Source: Membranipora membranacea | Lineage: Eukaryota > Bryozoa > Gymnolaemata > Cheilostomatida > Membraniporidae | Reading direction: 5' to 3' | Assembly (NCBI GenBank): GCA_914767715.1 | Contig: OU612067.1 | Location: forward strand, 3,408,001-3,472,000 | Length of the DNA: 64,000 bases | Shown here: one piece after another, positions 11,966 to 24,272 of the stretch | Position numbering within the stretch: the first letter of the stretch is position 1 | Layout of the letters: every line of letters starts with the position of its first letter | Program-made: the position numbers and the translations under genes | Notes under the pieces: generated by a model | The model's database searches: none | The model's input: only the letters and a program-made list of their open reading frames with translations | What the model was told of the DNA's origin: nothing

Positions 11966-14900
11966 CTGTGCAAAAATACTCAATTTGAATTATATGTGGA
12001 GAGGATCACTATACCGACAAAAGTAGTATTTGTGGTTTTACTTTTAAATTAACTGCGACTCTCCCAATAATGTGAACTCTATTCATAATTTGAAAAAATT
12101 TCAAAAAATGCACAACACTGTTTTACTTGTAATGGCTAGGAGTAAAAGTGATTCGTTAAAGTGATTGGCCCCGTGTCAATTTTGAGAGCAATAATCATCA
12201 TATTATCATGAAGATTATGTAGGTAAATGCCAGAACAAGTTGGTTCCCTCTGTGAACGCGAGGAATACTTAAAAAAACCTGAGTATCAGCGGGCCTCGAT
12301 AATCGATTTTTGAAATATTTCTCAGCCTCCATGAAGGGAAAAAAGTTGTTCAAGGTAAATGCATAAATTGCCTCGCTAAGATAAGAATATGACTGACAAT
12401 ATACTATTTCAACCATAAAAATTTGTTTATGCCCAAGTACAAACACCGTTTTACTAGTTCAACTCAAAACAAAATACGTTATTTATAACCCTCAAGTTGA
12501 GATAATTAAAGAAATCGGGCCTGATCATATCCTCACTTGACACCAGCAATTACATCAGGTGAGTTTCTTTGGGTGACCTTTAAATACAGCGCTATAAGTA
12601 GCATTTAATCTGAAATCCCTGTGTAGGAGTTATGTTCTTGTTTTACATGAGCAGACAACTCACACTTGAACTAGTCATTTCAGCAGGGAGTTTGGGAACC
12701 AAACTCCCTGATTTCAGTGATTTCAGTGATTTCAGTTTCAGTGATTTCAGCATTGATTTCAGTTCCCCATAGTCTTAACCAAAAAATTACAGTCAAAGCA
12801 TTAACGCATAAGCAACTGTATAGGATAGGATAAATAGTTGATTCAGATGATTTTGTTGATTGAGTCTCATGGCAGACAGGCAGGAAACAAATAGACTGTG
12901 ATTCATTTGCTGCCGTGTGTCATAGGTGTCATAAGATGGCTGCTTTGCTGTTATATGTTTTGCCTGTTGATATCTTTCACAGAATATTTTCTTCAATGTG
13001 CCATACTACCAATTCAAGGCCAAAGCAGCTACTTTCTTCGGTGTTCATTGTTTCGAATTCATGAGCAACATATACCACATACTTGTAATATACTCACCAT
13101 TCTTTCGAAACATTCAAATATCCCTTCACAGATAACTTCCTCCATTTTTCTATTAAGCCAAGTCACCCTAATTCAAATATACAGCTCCTGAATGGATCAC
13201 CTTCTATAAATAAAGAGTGAGTTGTCATTTTCAGCTACATATTGAATATTGAATGCTGGAGGTGGCACACAAGTTGACAAAACAGTAGATTTGAAATGAA
13301 TTACCTTACAGTAAGTTACCCGCTCATCTTTATTGAGGATAAGCAGCTAGCAATAAAGTTGGGTTGAAAAGTTAGGTTAAAATTGCATGTTTGTATCTGT
13401 CCGAAGACTGAGCGTATTTGGCGCCAAGACTTACCTAACCTTCCTCTTGTTCTACTAATATGAATAGAAATCTGAACACCATCGGTGTGATATCATCAAT
13501 TAAACCTCAAATACGTGAATTTCTACGACATGAATTAAGAGAATGCACCTGACGACAAATATTGTTGTACTTCAAAATGTTGCGTCTGGACTAATGTTGC
13601 TTTTCGGTGTTCATTTGGTGATAATGTTCATCTTAATGCTATTTCGTCCATTGTTGTTAGTAAGTCAACAATTACATCCAAGTTAAACGAAGGACTTAAA
13701 GACTCCTTGGTTAAACTGACAGGCCAGTCTAGCCAGTATATATATATTAGACTTTACCAGCTGAATGCAGCGACAGACATTCCATTTAGAATGGTATTTG
13801 ATTGGGAATACAGACTTTGCAAGCTAAAATATTTACTCATGGGTTAAAAAAAACACACACAGTTACTTATTAGCATGTTAGGCCATAGTCTAAGTGCTCA
13901 GACTCCAAGGCGCAGGGAGTTACTTGTGCAAGCTATCGAACTCCTCTCCCCTTCTCCCTGGAGAAGAGTTTGATAGCTTGCGCAAGTAGCTCCCTGGAGT
14001 CGGAGCACTTAGATTAGTTAGGCCACTGAGGTAAACCCATAGATTAATTATTAAATCTATGGGTGAACCTCAAAACAAGGGCCAGCTGGTGTAGGCTTAT
14101 GAGAGAAAGGTGGGTAGTCACAGTACTAGACCGTGTTTCGTCCATTTGCCTGCATTCGGAGTTGCTCACGATCCACTGGTCACGCCGTGGTTAGCCAGTG
14201 GAAAGGAGCGCCTGAAATGCAGGCAATTGGATTAAACATGATCTATGAGAGTACTCACACTGATCAGAATATTCAGACATTTCATAAGCTAGTAGATTTC
14301 AGTATGGGGCCTGTTAGGAGTCATTAGCCATTAGGAGTCTCGCCTTTACAACAACTGTGTCTTTGATATGAGGCTAAGATAGAATGTCCCAATTATAACC
14401 AATGAATTAAGGAATATGATTTTATTGATAAAGTTGAAATACCAAAATATAGAATAATTCTTTTCTTTAAAATTCAAGCATCTTCATAATAATATAATAC
14501 AATCAAAAAATGTTCCTTTAGAACAAGCACTTTCTGGAAGAACGATCAAGTTTCTCTTAAATCAGCCATCATGAATGTAAAATGACAAATGATCACAATA
14601 TGGTCTGTCTGTTTGGAATGATAGCAGCGTCATGGTAACTCAAAGCTGAAAATAGTACGGCTGCTTCGAGAGATATTAATAAAAAAGCGTAGAAGTTGAC
14701 TGATGTTTGAGCTCTTGTTAGATATTTCCACCGTAAAAGAAACTCAATGGTACGGTTGCTGCTGTTAGTCACTATGGAAGAAGGGGAAAAGAATTTAAAA
14801 AACATAGCTTAGAATGAAGCAGAAATATTTCTTGAATTAGCATATAGCCTGTGGAATTGTGCCCACATGATAAGATGTAACAGCACGAGTAGCAATCTAA

Positions 14901-15177
14901 TAAAATTCCTCATAGAGGATCTTAGCATCAGTATCTCACAAAGCTCATATTGATAGCAAAACTCTCAGATTGCTTGATGGAAACACCCATTGCTTGTTCA
15001 CAGGCACGTTTTGACTTAAAAATAAAAAAAATAGTACTGGGTCAGCTTGCTGACTACCATTGCGTCATATAAAGATTTGCGGTTTGAGTAACACAGTATA
15101 ACTATTCATGGAAAGGCCTCAAGATAAAATCAGTCATGAAGAAATTCTCTCAGGAAGCTATGAACACATCTAACCTA
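11966..15177. other. Intergenic region between two minus-strand genes
   Basis: Lies upstream of the first coding exon of the UNC-93-like gene and downstream of the stop of the PPxY membrane protein gene. It must hold the UNC-93 promoter and at least one 5' UTR exon, neither of which I can place. It also holds a 131 bp foldback element at 13,886 and a short palindrome at 14,036-14,063. A minus-strand AATAAA at 14,421-14,426 is a possible, rather distant, poly(A) signal for the PPxY gene. No coding region is supported. Confidence 0.5.
13886..14016. mobile_element. Foldback element, 131 bp, 9 bp target duplication
   Basis: Starts TAGTCTAAGTGCTC and ends, inverted, TAATCTAAGTGCTC. Almost the whole length is an imperfect palindrome (ctcagactccaaggcgcagggagt pairing with the far side). 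Direct repeats gttaggcca flank it at 13,877-13,885 and 14,017-14,025. A damaged second copy is at 51,885-52,000. It has no open frame and was moved by an unidentified transposase. Confidence 0.75.
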
Positions 15178-18100
15178 TTAAGAAGGTGGGGGAGCGTTAG
15201 GCCCTGTTGGAGGGTAGGGGGCGCTGTATGGTGCCGGTGGTTGAGTCGGGTATGGAGCTGGGGCCTGTGTGGGGTATGGAGCAGGCTGTTGTGGATAGGG
15301 TGGAGCTGTAGTGTTTGCGGCTGGAGGATTGGCAGAGTTGGGTGGATAGCCGCCTGGTGCTGCGGGATATGGAGGATATCCAGGCAGTGCATTCTGGTCT
15401 TGTCCTGGAGCGGCGGGAGTATTCACAGCATCTTCATAAGCTGGTGGCATGTTAGGATCCTGTAAACAAATAAACAAACAAATAAATAAACCATCTCAAA
15501 AACAGTTTTACTATACCAGGTAATAAGACTACAATAATATGTAGAATGGGTTTAAAATATGCTATAATATTTAATGTTTTTGTGCCAAAAATGGTTCTTA
15601 AAATTTTAACGAAAATATTATTTAACTATTGACATGGTTTCATCAATTAATTTTTACTATTGACCTGACCTCAACAATTTATTTCTACTAGGTTTTCATA
15701 TTGCTAGATAAGTACAAGCACAAAACAGCTGCTGCTTACAAAAATTATGTGCTCATGTCAGGAGGGTAGACAACTCCAATCCAAGCTAATTTCTTCTCTC
15801 AAACACGGGAATGTGACTGTGTGCATAACAAACTGCCAATCCTATGAGTACTTGGTACTATACAACAATAATCCTATGATAATTAATCATAATATACCAG
15901 TGTGAGAGCAAGCAACTCCCTGACATTAAATAAATGTTGTCAATAATGATGATTTTTTGTTGGTTTTTATTTTAACTATTCTATTGAGGTCTTAATGTCG
16001 TTAACAAATATGTCGTTAATGAAACCCATTCTACAGAAGTCATTACCTGACGCTTAGCTAATTATGTGGTTATTCAAGATTATAATTCTAATCCTCCACA
16101 TTCACAAATCTGTTATCTGACCACAGCACCATAAGAGCTTGCCCTTATAGGATGCTAATTCATGACTCAACATGATCAGGTGTCAGTCCTTAGCGAGTAC
16201 ATAACAGCTTAGGAGCAGATCATACAGACCTACTACTTATGTTACCCCATGAATAGAGTGGCAAACTAAATAATGACATTAGCTGTCTATAAATAACTGC
16301 TCTCCAGAGTTATAATAGGTTAGTTTGGGGTGTAATGTAGGACAATAACTAGGAGCGGTTGTACTGGGCAAACTCAGGATCCTTATAATATCCTGATCTG
16401 ACCAGGAGCTTTGACAATCACAGGACATACACTCAGACATCTATATCCTTACTTGGTGTCTATATGTTATCATCATCATGCACGCTTTGAGCAACAAGTG
16501 AATCTAATTATGAATGCGGACATCCCTGCCTATTACGCAGATGTTTTAAATTTGCTTGTAATATTTGAGTCACATGGTCAATCGAAGAAGGGAGATTTCA
16601 CTGTGATTCAAGCATGACCAATAATACTCTGATCACTAATCCTTAGATAAATATCGGCCAATGAGACACACAGTCATAAATAACTAAGATGACAAGGCAG
16701 TTTTCAGATTACTGAAGAGGTGCATTTCATAGTCTGGGTAGTGTTCTAAATATGTCATTTTTTCTGACGCAAAGAAATTGTGCGAATAATAAGAGATTCA
16801 GCAAAATTTTCAAGTATGACCAAAGAAGGCTGGTCATTTAATGAACATGGAGGTTTGAGAAGATTTGAGTTGTAAGTCTGGAAGTGAAAAAGTTACAGAA
16901 ACCAGAGCAAAGCTACATGCAGCCTACTATTTGTGTAATAGGATATGGCCGAGCTAAATGTGAACAAGCTTATATAATAGATTCACTCAATGTCATCACT
17001 GTATACAAATTCTCTTTACCTTCGATTACATACCAAAATAATAGGTTATATAAGCAGCTTACATTACCTATTGACAGAGAAGAAAGAGGAATTCAAACAG
17101 CGGCCATCCAATTAAATAACTTGAGGAGGCTGCTGAATGGAGTAATACAATAACAACACAATGTGGAACATTGAGCAATGTCCTCAAATCTACTGTATAA
17201 TTCTACCAATGAGTATTTATAATCTTTGATTCTACTCTCCAAGAATTAGGTAATCCACACCAGGGAGAATGGAATTTCTCCCTGTCCACACAACCCACTG
17301 TAGCTCTCTGGTTATTGCAGAGTATTGGAGAGTTTTCTTCCGCATCTTTCCCGCTACATTACAGGCAAACAGCAGCGATAGGAGGGCTGCTCATGGATAG
17401 ACACGTCTACCATAATGGTGCACTGCATTAGGCACTGCGGATACATCACTGCTTTACAGCAGCCATTAGTAGAAAGGAGCTCTCGGACTGAAACCAAAAT
17501 TTTATCTTCCAACAAAACAAAAAAACTTATCTATCCAAGATTCGTCTCAGTATCTCATAAGAGCCTCTCGACAGTCCATGACTTCACGGCGCTGTAGATT
17601 GTTGTGGACGCAAACATGAACTTCACTATGGTGATATCTGCGCTGTGACCAGCATTAACAAACCTCTCAACAGATAACACCATAACTCTAACTCTGACAT
17701 ACATCATATGTCTACATGTCAGCTATTTATCTATTCGCTTCAGATAAAAAAATAGGGATAATGGCCGATAAGGAATTGTTCAATATCTGAAGGATTGAGT
17801 GTCCATCTAAATTGAATGAAGATATCCTATTATTCAAATTAGAATGTTGTTGTTTACTTCAGATCTTCATCAGGCCATGCATAGCCTAAATCACTGGTAG
17901 GATCCCAGGCATTGAGTGCCAAAAGAGAAACATCAACAGCCTCTTGATCTGCATACAATACATAGGCCTACATAGATACACACAATATAAAAATCTGAGA
18001 ACGTCATCTGACTCCAGGTTGCATCACAGCCCTGTAGTACCTGTTGTGTACATGTTACAATTGTATACAAGGAAGTTCACTGCTAAGTCACTGAGTCATG

Positions 18101-21100
18101 TGATCTAAATGAGCTGAGCTATATATGAGCTGCTATTTGTTTAACTCAGTGATTTTGAATAAGCCGTGATTCGATTCCTGTTCGAAATTCTAAGAATGAC
18201 TGTGCCTGTACCGTCGGGAGACGGGAAGAGATAATATGATAAGTTAGGCCTATAGATACGTGAGAATTATGTCATTCAAAAGTACCCTCATATAGGCTAA
18301 GGCTTTACCAATCGTATCCAGTTCAAAACGATTCAATAGAACTTTCGATGCCAAGAAATGTTAAGAAATGTAGGTTTCAACAACGCAACTTTTCTGCCAT
18401 GACAACAATAAAGTGTGCTCAACTAGCAATAGAAAAGCACCAAGTTTAGTGACCAGATTGTTAAGTACATTTAACTGTGTTCATCGCATAACCTGACAGC
18501 AGAGCTGAATAGGATGTTGCGACCTTGAACACGTTTCTGAGCTCAAAAGAGCACTCTAGCCGTATTTGAGCTTAAACTATCCGCCACGTGCTGAAGTAAA
18601 GTGAGCCTGTGACAGATAGAAAGACATAGGCCTAGCTAGCTGGTGCCAAATATGTCATATGGACCTATATTAATAATATTTATTAGTATTTATCATCTTA
18701 TAAGTGATAATTATGCCCTGTCACCTTCAAAATGGTGAAAGACATCACATGATTTGACTATATAAGTCATCCAAAGTCATGCCAAAATATCCCATAATGC
18801 AATTTTCTATCACTTTTAGGCTTATGATAACTTGTTGTCAAGATTTGTTATATGAACGCTGGTAGCCTGCCTTGTGATTTCGTAGTGTTGTCAGTTACGT
18901 AGTCAATAGACATACCTTCTCAGCTGTGTTAGCAGTGGGTACATATGGTGGTGGCTGCTGTACAAGTCCTCCGGGAGGTGGGGCGGGGTACTGCTGTCCG
19001 CCTTGTGTGTTATAACCTGGGTAATATCCTACAACCATAACATAATATACATCATGACATACCTAGAGCTATGCTTAGATATAAGCTATCTGAGGCTAAG
19101 TGTAGCAGCCATGTAAGTGAGTAAGGATGGCTGTTATCCTCACTCATTTCCATTTAATACTTTGTACATGTCCCATAAACTTAATTTAGGCTGTTTTCAG
19201 GGTGGGGAGATTGACAAAGAGCGTCCAGAGATCAATCAGATTTCGGAAAAAATTAGATAAGAATTTTAGTATGATCAAAAATTCTAATACAGGGATCTGG
19301 TGTTAATTTATCACCATTGGCCGTGAGGATAAAGTATCAACATCCTGATGACACAATCCTCAGATTAACACTTAGGCTGATATTCACACAGTAGGCTGAG
19401 ATTGAAACCGTAGGCTGATATTCACACTGAATTTGAGTAACACAGGTATGCAGTAGTATACCAGCACCTTAGTGAGTATAGGTCACACAAAGTTACTACC
19501 ACTATGATGCGACAAGTACAATGATCTAACCCATAATTAGCCATCTAGGAAATCAGTAGCTTTATTGTATAGAAGATGAAGGGGAGATGAGAGACTGAGG
19601 GGGTTTTGTTATAGTTTTGCAACTTCTTCTTCCTTATTATCCCGCTCAGCTCAGAGTCTTTTCAAGTCATAAATCATATAAGATTAGAGTCTACATTATC
19701 ATGTGAACTGCAGCCTACATTGTGACTGGTTAGACATACATCAAGTGTAGCTGTTATCGATGCTAAGAGACTAAACTAATAGGTGAGGCAATATTTGAAC
19801 AGTGATGAGTGATAAGGGTTCTAGTTCTAGTTCAGAGCTAGATAAAACGCTGTACACACAACACCACTTGGTTTTGTAACAGTGGTTTGTACACAGTGCC
19901 GGATAAACAATATTCTCTCACTGATATTTCACAGTTGAGTGCAACAGCCAGTCACAAGGTACAGAAATTTCAATTTATAACTACAACACCAAAATGGCGT
20001 GTGGCCAACTGTTGATGTTGCTTTCAGTATTGGGATGTCATTCATTTCCATTGCAAAGCGTGCGCAGTAACCATAGACATATTGGTGCATATGGCTTTAA
20101 CTTAAGTACTGGGAAACAGGATGACTCCACAATAACTCCGGGGTTAGAAATAAGACAGAAAGATGGGAGGACCGTGGCAGTTGTTAATAAAATATCATTT
20201 TTTCCACACTGATACAACCAGATGATAGCCAATCTAAGGTTTTGATTTTTCCGGGAGGTGGCTCTTGGGTGTCAACGAGAGGGAGGCGATTCAGTGTGTG
20301 TGTGTGTTGGGGTTGAACTTAAGATAGGACTACAGAAGAGAGGAACCCTATACCCAAATCATCACCGGCTAATTTATCCTGTGTAAAAACGTTGCCAGTG
20401 GTTTGCAGATGAAAGGATAATATTTGCGTAATTGCTCACAATTTATCAAATTTGGTCCAAAATTTAATTTACAGCAAGTCTAAGAAGGTCACAATCTGAG
20501 TGATGAGGGATTACATCATATATCAGTACATAAATCTCCAATCTGCAAGCAGAGGAAATTTATTTTAACTCTACCTCCACATGTTGATCCTAAAATACCC
20601 GTCATTGAATAATAAGTAAGCCTATGTATTTATCATAATAAAGCATATGATATTATAAAGTTTCAATTAGGTGATAAATAATTTATCACTCCATTTAATT
20701 GCCTTTTTTTTTCTTTTTTCTCATCTTTGTCACAACTGCACTGGTATTTGAGCTTCAACTTAGGCCTATATCACTTCAACTCATCACAGACAATGACTAC
20801 GCTCTCAAAATAAGCATAGCTCCAGCAACTGAGAGAGATTATCACTCTCAACAAGGTGTAGATAGACCGGCATTAGTATGGTGGCCCTAGCTACTTGCAT
20901 CTGTTTCCATATACTGGCTGACAAATCATACCTGGGTTAGCGGCTCCAGTGCCGGTCTGTATAGTGATACCTTGGCTCATTAACTGTCTTTGTTGCTCTA
21001 AGAACATTTGATTTCTTCTGTGTCTCACACATGCCCCAATACAACTACTGATGGCAACTATTACAAATACCACTATCACATAAATGTCTACAAAATAATA

Positions 21101-22549
21101 TTATGGCAACACTATAACACATAATATATCTATTATCTAATAACCTATAACTTTAACTGATATATCATATATACTACAAAGTACTGCAAATTGCAAATAT
21201 TAGTAGCTGTCAAGATTTCAATAACCTAATTGATATCACCATGACATGTAGGATGACTTTTACATCCTCATACACTTGGACTCCTTTATCATAGGACAGC
21301 CGACTCTAGGTATTAAAATTACTGTACCAGCTCTATGCCAGGCTTATCTTTCAGTTACACGACCCTATACTCAGCGGTATAATATTTATTCTAATACTGT
21401 TGGTAGCCTATGTATCTTTGTCGCATTATCCTTTTTGAATAACTACTAAACCTACAGTACCAGCAGCAGTACCTACACTCCCACCACACTTTGCCTGGTA
21501 CTGGTAGTGGAAATGACAAGTGGTTTTAGCGTTAGTAGCTCTTACTTTTTATGAAACTGCATTTCTCAAGGCACTAGATTTAACAAAGCTAATCTAAAGA
21601 GGAGAAGATGTATAATCATGTATATGAAGCCATTAAATGTCTTGCATAAAGGCCTATAGTGCTGAACTGATTCAAGCGTTACCTGACAAAAAGGAAGGGA
21701 GTGTCTAAAATATCATTATTGAAACGCCCAGCTGCAGCAGCTGGAATGGATGAGACATTATTATCCAGTGAACCATAAATGTAATATTACAGTTCGGTTT
21801 ACTTACACCAGCTGTTGTAGTAGTAGTAGTACGCCTCCTAAAAAATACAGTAAAAGTGTGAGAAGTTTTTTCTTTAGGCATAGCAGCACTAGAGCGCGAT
21901 GAGGTAGTTCTCAGCAGAAAACATTAGACCTAGGGTCAATGCTCTCATGATGTAGGCCTACGGTATTTTATTTTATGTCTTAGAGCAGTGATGGACATTA
22001 TGGGTTGCTTAAACCTGCTTACCCAATATCAAAACCCGTCAAGGACAGGTGGAGGTTGGCTATACTCATTAGAAGGAAAAGGCAACTTAACTAACAACAA
22101 CGCATTCATTTCATAATAGTATATATATGTATACGGAGGTAATGGAGAACTTAGCTTACTCAGCAGTATCAACAATTTCAATCATACCCATAGTATCTGT
22201 GACTCAATTATTATGATCATGTTGTGATGATTGTAGTGGAGAAGATACTCATACACTGAGACGAGAGTGAGATAGAAAAAAAAGGAAGCCAACCAATAAA
22301 CTAAAATCAAGGATCAGCTCACTGCCTCATATGACTGCCGCAGTTCCTGATTTTGGGCACACCAAGCCCAAAATCAGGAACTGCGGCAGTCCTATGCACT
22401 GCCTTGCTAAAAGTAAAATCTGATCTAGGAAAAATTATTGGCCCTTATTATTATAATGGTAAAGGATTACTTGATGAACTTACCACTGGCTCAACAGTGA
22501 GTAACAGCATAAACAGAGATAAAAGGATTGTCTTTATGTGGTATCCCAT
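15178..22549 (-). CDS. Small single-pass membrane protein with Tyr-rich stub and PPxY tail, 5 exons
   Basis: Coding exons in transcript order: 22549-22484, 21837-21807, 21087-20932, 19028-18916, 15459-15178; phases agree and give about 215 residues. Exon 1 is a signal peptide (MGYHIKTILLSLFMLLLTVEPV). The 31-base exon 2 encodes EAYYYYYNSW, the whole extracellular part. Exon 3 gives the membrane span (IYVIVVFVIVAISSC) followed by basic RHRR. Exons 4 and 5 are Pro/Tyr/Gln-rich with PPPY and PPAY, docking motifs for WW domains such as those of NEDD4-type ubiquitin ligases, and repeated PYPTQ-like units at the C-terminus. The plan (signal peptide, short ectodomain, span, Pro-rich PY tail) is that of the Shisa/CYYR1/WBP1-VOPP1 adaptor group; CYYR1 also has a Tyr-rich patch before its span. 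The cysteines typical of those ectodomains are absent. Family placement is inference; gene structure is well supported. Confidence 0.82.
19994..20212 (+). CDS. Possible small secreted-type ORF, antisense in an intron
   Basis: A 72-residue frame starts at an ATG in a favourable context (accaaaATGG) and opens with a hydrophobic stretch (MACGQLLMLLSVLG) resembling a signal peptide. It lies on the plus strand inside intron 3 of the PPxY gene. No family is recognised, no introns or poly(A) signal were found close by, and the frame is short enough to be chance. Confidence 0.15.
   Translation: MACGQLLMLLSVLGCHSFPLQSVRSNHRHIGAYGFNLSTGKQDDSTITPGLEIRQKDGRTVAVVNKISFFPH
22328..22396. mobile_element. Perfectly palindromic 69 bp micro-element with 8 bp target duplication
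   Basis: Arms 22333-22358 and 22366-22391 are perfect 26-base inverse copies around the loop acaccaa. Outside them the inversion continues with one mismatch (CATATGACTGCC against CATAGGACTGCC). The direct repeat cactgcct flanks it at 22320-22327 and 22397-22404. It lies in intron 1 of the PPxY gene, about 90 bases from the donor of the signal-peptide exon. Its size is near the lower limit for a mobilisable element. Confidence 0.75.
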
Positions 22550-22809
22550 CTTGCCTGGAATGTGTTTGAATCAAGAATGTGGTTAGACTAACTGAACGAA
22601 AATGTTTGAGTGCTCTTGTCTAGTGTTGACTTTTGATTGACAACTTGTAACTTATTTCAGAATGAATATTCTTAAATGCTTGTGAAGGTTATATATATCC
22701 CCACATCAGGCTGTTACTCTTAGTCTATATATTTATGTCACGTGGTAAATTTGTGTTATAATATTGTAGTTGCCCCCACATGCACTATTTAAAGACCAAG
22801 GGGTTGTGG

Positions 22810-22920
22810 TCACCTGGTAGAAATTCAATGAAAAGTCATTCTACCAAGTGACCATTCAACGAAAAAGTTTTCTACCAAATGACTTTTCAACAAAATAGTT
22901 TTCTACCAAATGACCAGTTA
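22810..22920. repeat. Short tandem repeat, about 30 bp unit
   Basis: Variants of ttctaccaaatgac followed by tttcaacgaaaaag recur three to four times just upstream of the PPxY gene. The first part (cacctggtagaaattcaatgaaaag) is in the opposite sense, so part of the array is inverted. Confidence 0.6.
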
Positions 22921-23395
22921 CCATTTAAAGCAGAAGGTATACAACTCCAAAGTATAGATGTGGAGAATTGGGAAGGGTGAGAGCAGGTGAGAGAATCAAT
23001 TGGTTCTCTTTTTAAAAAAAATGGTTTCGTTTTCAATAGGCTCCTCCCACAATAAACTAAGAACCTGGTCAATATATAGGGAGCGGTACATCTAGCCTAC
23101 CTGTTTGTACAGAGATACTAAAGACAGAGGCTTTTCTAGATAACGCCCACTAGGCAGGCAGAAGTGACACTCAATACATTTGAGACAAGGAGTTCTGAGC
23201 AAATTGCTGGAGGACATAGTAGTAGAGTTATATCTTTGTGGCTGAGACTTGAAGGTTAGTGTTACCTAAGACCTGTTTTCCATTGTCTCATGGGGCTTGC
23301 AAGCCTGTTTTTTGCCTTCTTATTTATGCTCAGAAACACTCATAGTCCCCATTATTCACTGCGTGCTGGTTGACTCAATGAACTAAACCTATTAA

Positions 23396-23799
23396 AGGTT
23401 TAGTTCATTGGTTGACTCAACTCAGTCACAGACAGTCTGCCAGTGGATTTGAACCTTGTTTGAATATAGGGGGCAAATTATTGATAATACTGGCTTGCAA
23501 GCCAAGGTGTTGCATGCAGTTTTCCATTCTAAAAATCAATCACTTTGACTTGACTTCGTTGAATCAAGGAGTATGTATGTATTTGGTCCATCCATAGCCA
23601 TGGGCTAACCTAATCTAAGACCTTCCTCTGTGTCATTTCTGAACGGTCATCTTCTTTATTAGCCTAGGTTGGAACCAATGAACTAAACCTGACTTTCAAT
23701 GAACTAAACAATGAACTAAACAATGAACTAAACAATGAACTAAACAATGAACTAAACAGACTGTCTGCGACTGATTGAGTCAACCAATGAACTAAACCT
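23396..23799. mobile_element. Inverted-repeat element with internal 12 bp tandem array
   Basis: Arms at 23396-23438 and 23757-23799 are inverse copies (aggtttagttcattggttga ... cagacagtctg) with one indel and one substitution. Next to the right arm, aatgaactaaac is repeated five times in tandem (23698-23757); that unit is itself derived from the arm, so the array probably grew by slippage at the element end. It sits between the divergent PPxY and START genes. I found no clear target duplication and no coding frame. Confidence 0.55.
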
Positions 23800-24272
23800 T
23801 TAGGTTAAGTTCATTGCTGGAACTCACCATTCATCGGACTAGTAACTAAGATTATAGTGATACAGCTATACACGAATAGATTATCCACCGTGTGTCGGGA
23901 TAAGAATTATCGTGGTCCCAGAAATTAGGTCCAACCATAACCAAGGAGCAGAGGGAACTCCTCTCTCTCGAAATAAGGTACAATTGAATGCTGGTTCTTG
24001 AGCTTACGGTTTAACTTTCCAAAACACAATTTTATCTGTCAGACCGCAATCCACCAATCAGATTTTACTCAGGCCGACTTTCACCACAATGAAACATTTG
24101 ACTTCATCTAGCATTTGACAGGCTGCCTGTACTACCTCATCTTGTCATACTGATGCCTCATGCTTGCGCTATCCCTCAATCACCATGCCTTACCATTTCT
24201 GTCTGCTGTTTTTTCGCTCTTCTTTGTTTAATATGTGTGCTTATTTTTTTATTTGTGCTACAGTTAGTGACA

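Noticed and set aside
12198-12446. Minus-strand 82-codon frame upstream of the UNC-93-like gene
   Set aside because: No family resemblance, no consistent splice partners, and AT-rich chance composition.
17247-17275. Palindrome cagggagaatgg...ctccctg, with a similar one near 26,766
   Set aside because: Short and without flanking duplication; two loose matches are not enough to name a family.
18080-18240. Second tRNA-derived SINE (gattcgattcctgttcgaaattc with gtaccgtcgggagacggg)
   Set aside because: B-box-like and SINE-body-like bits are present, but no convincing A box or border was found.
23698-23757. CRISPR-like array
   Set aside because: Units are contiguous 12-base tandem copies without spacers, in an animal genome; slippage explains them.
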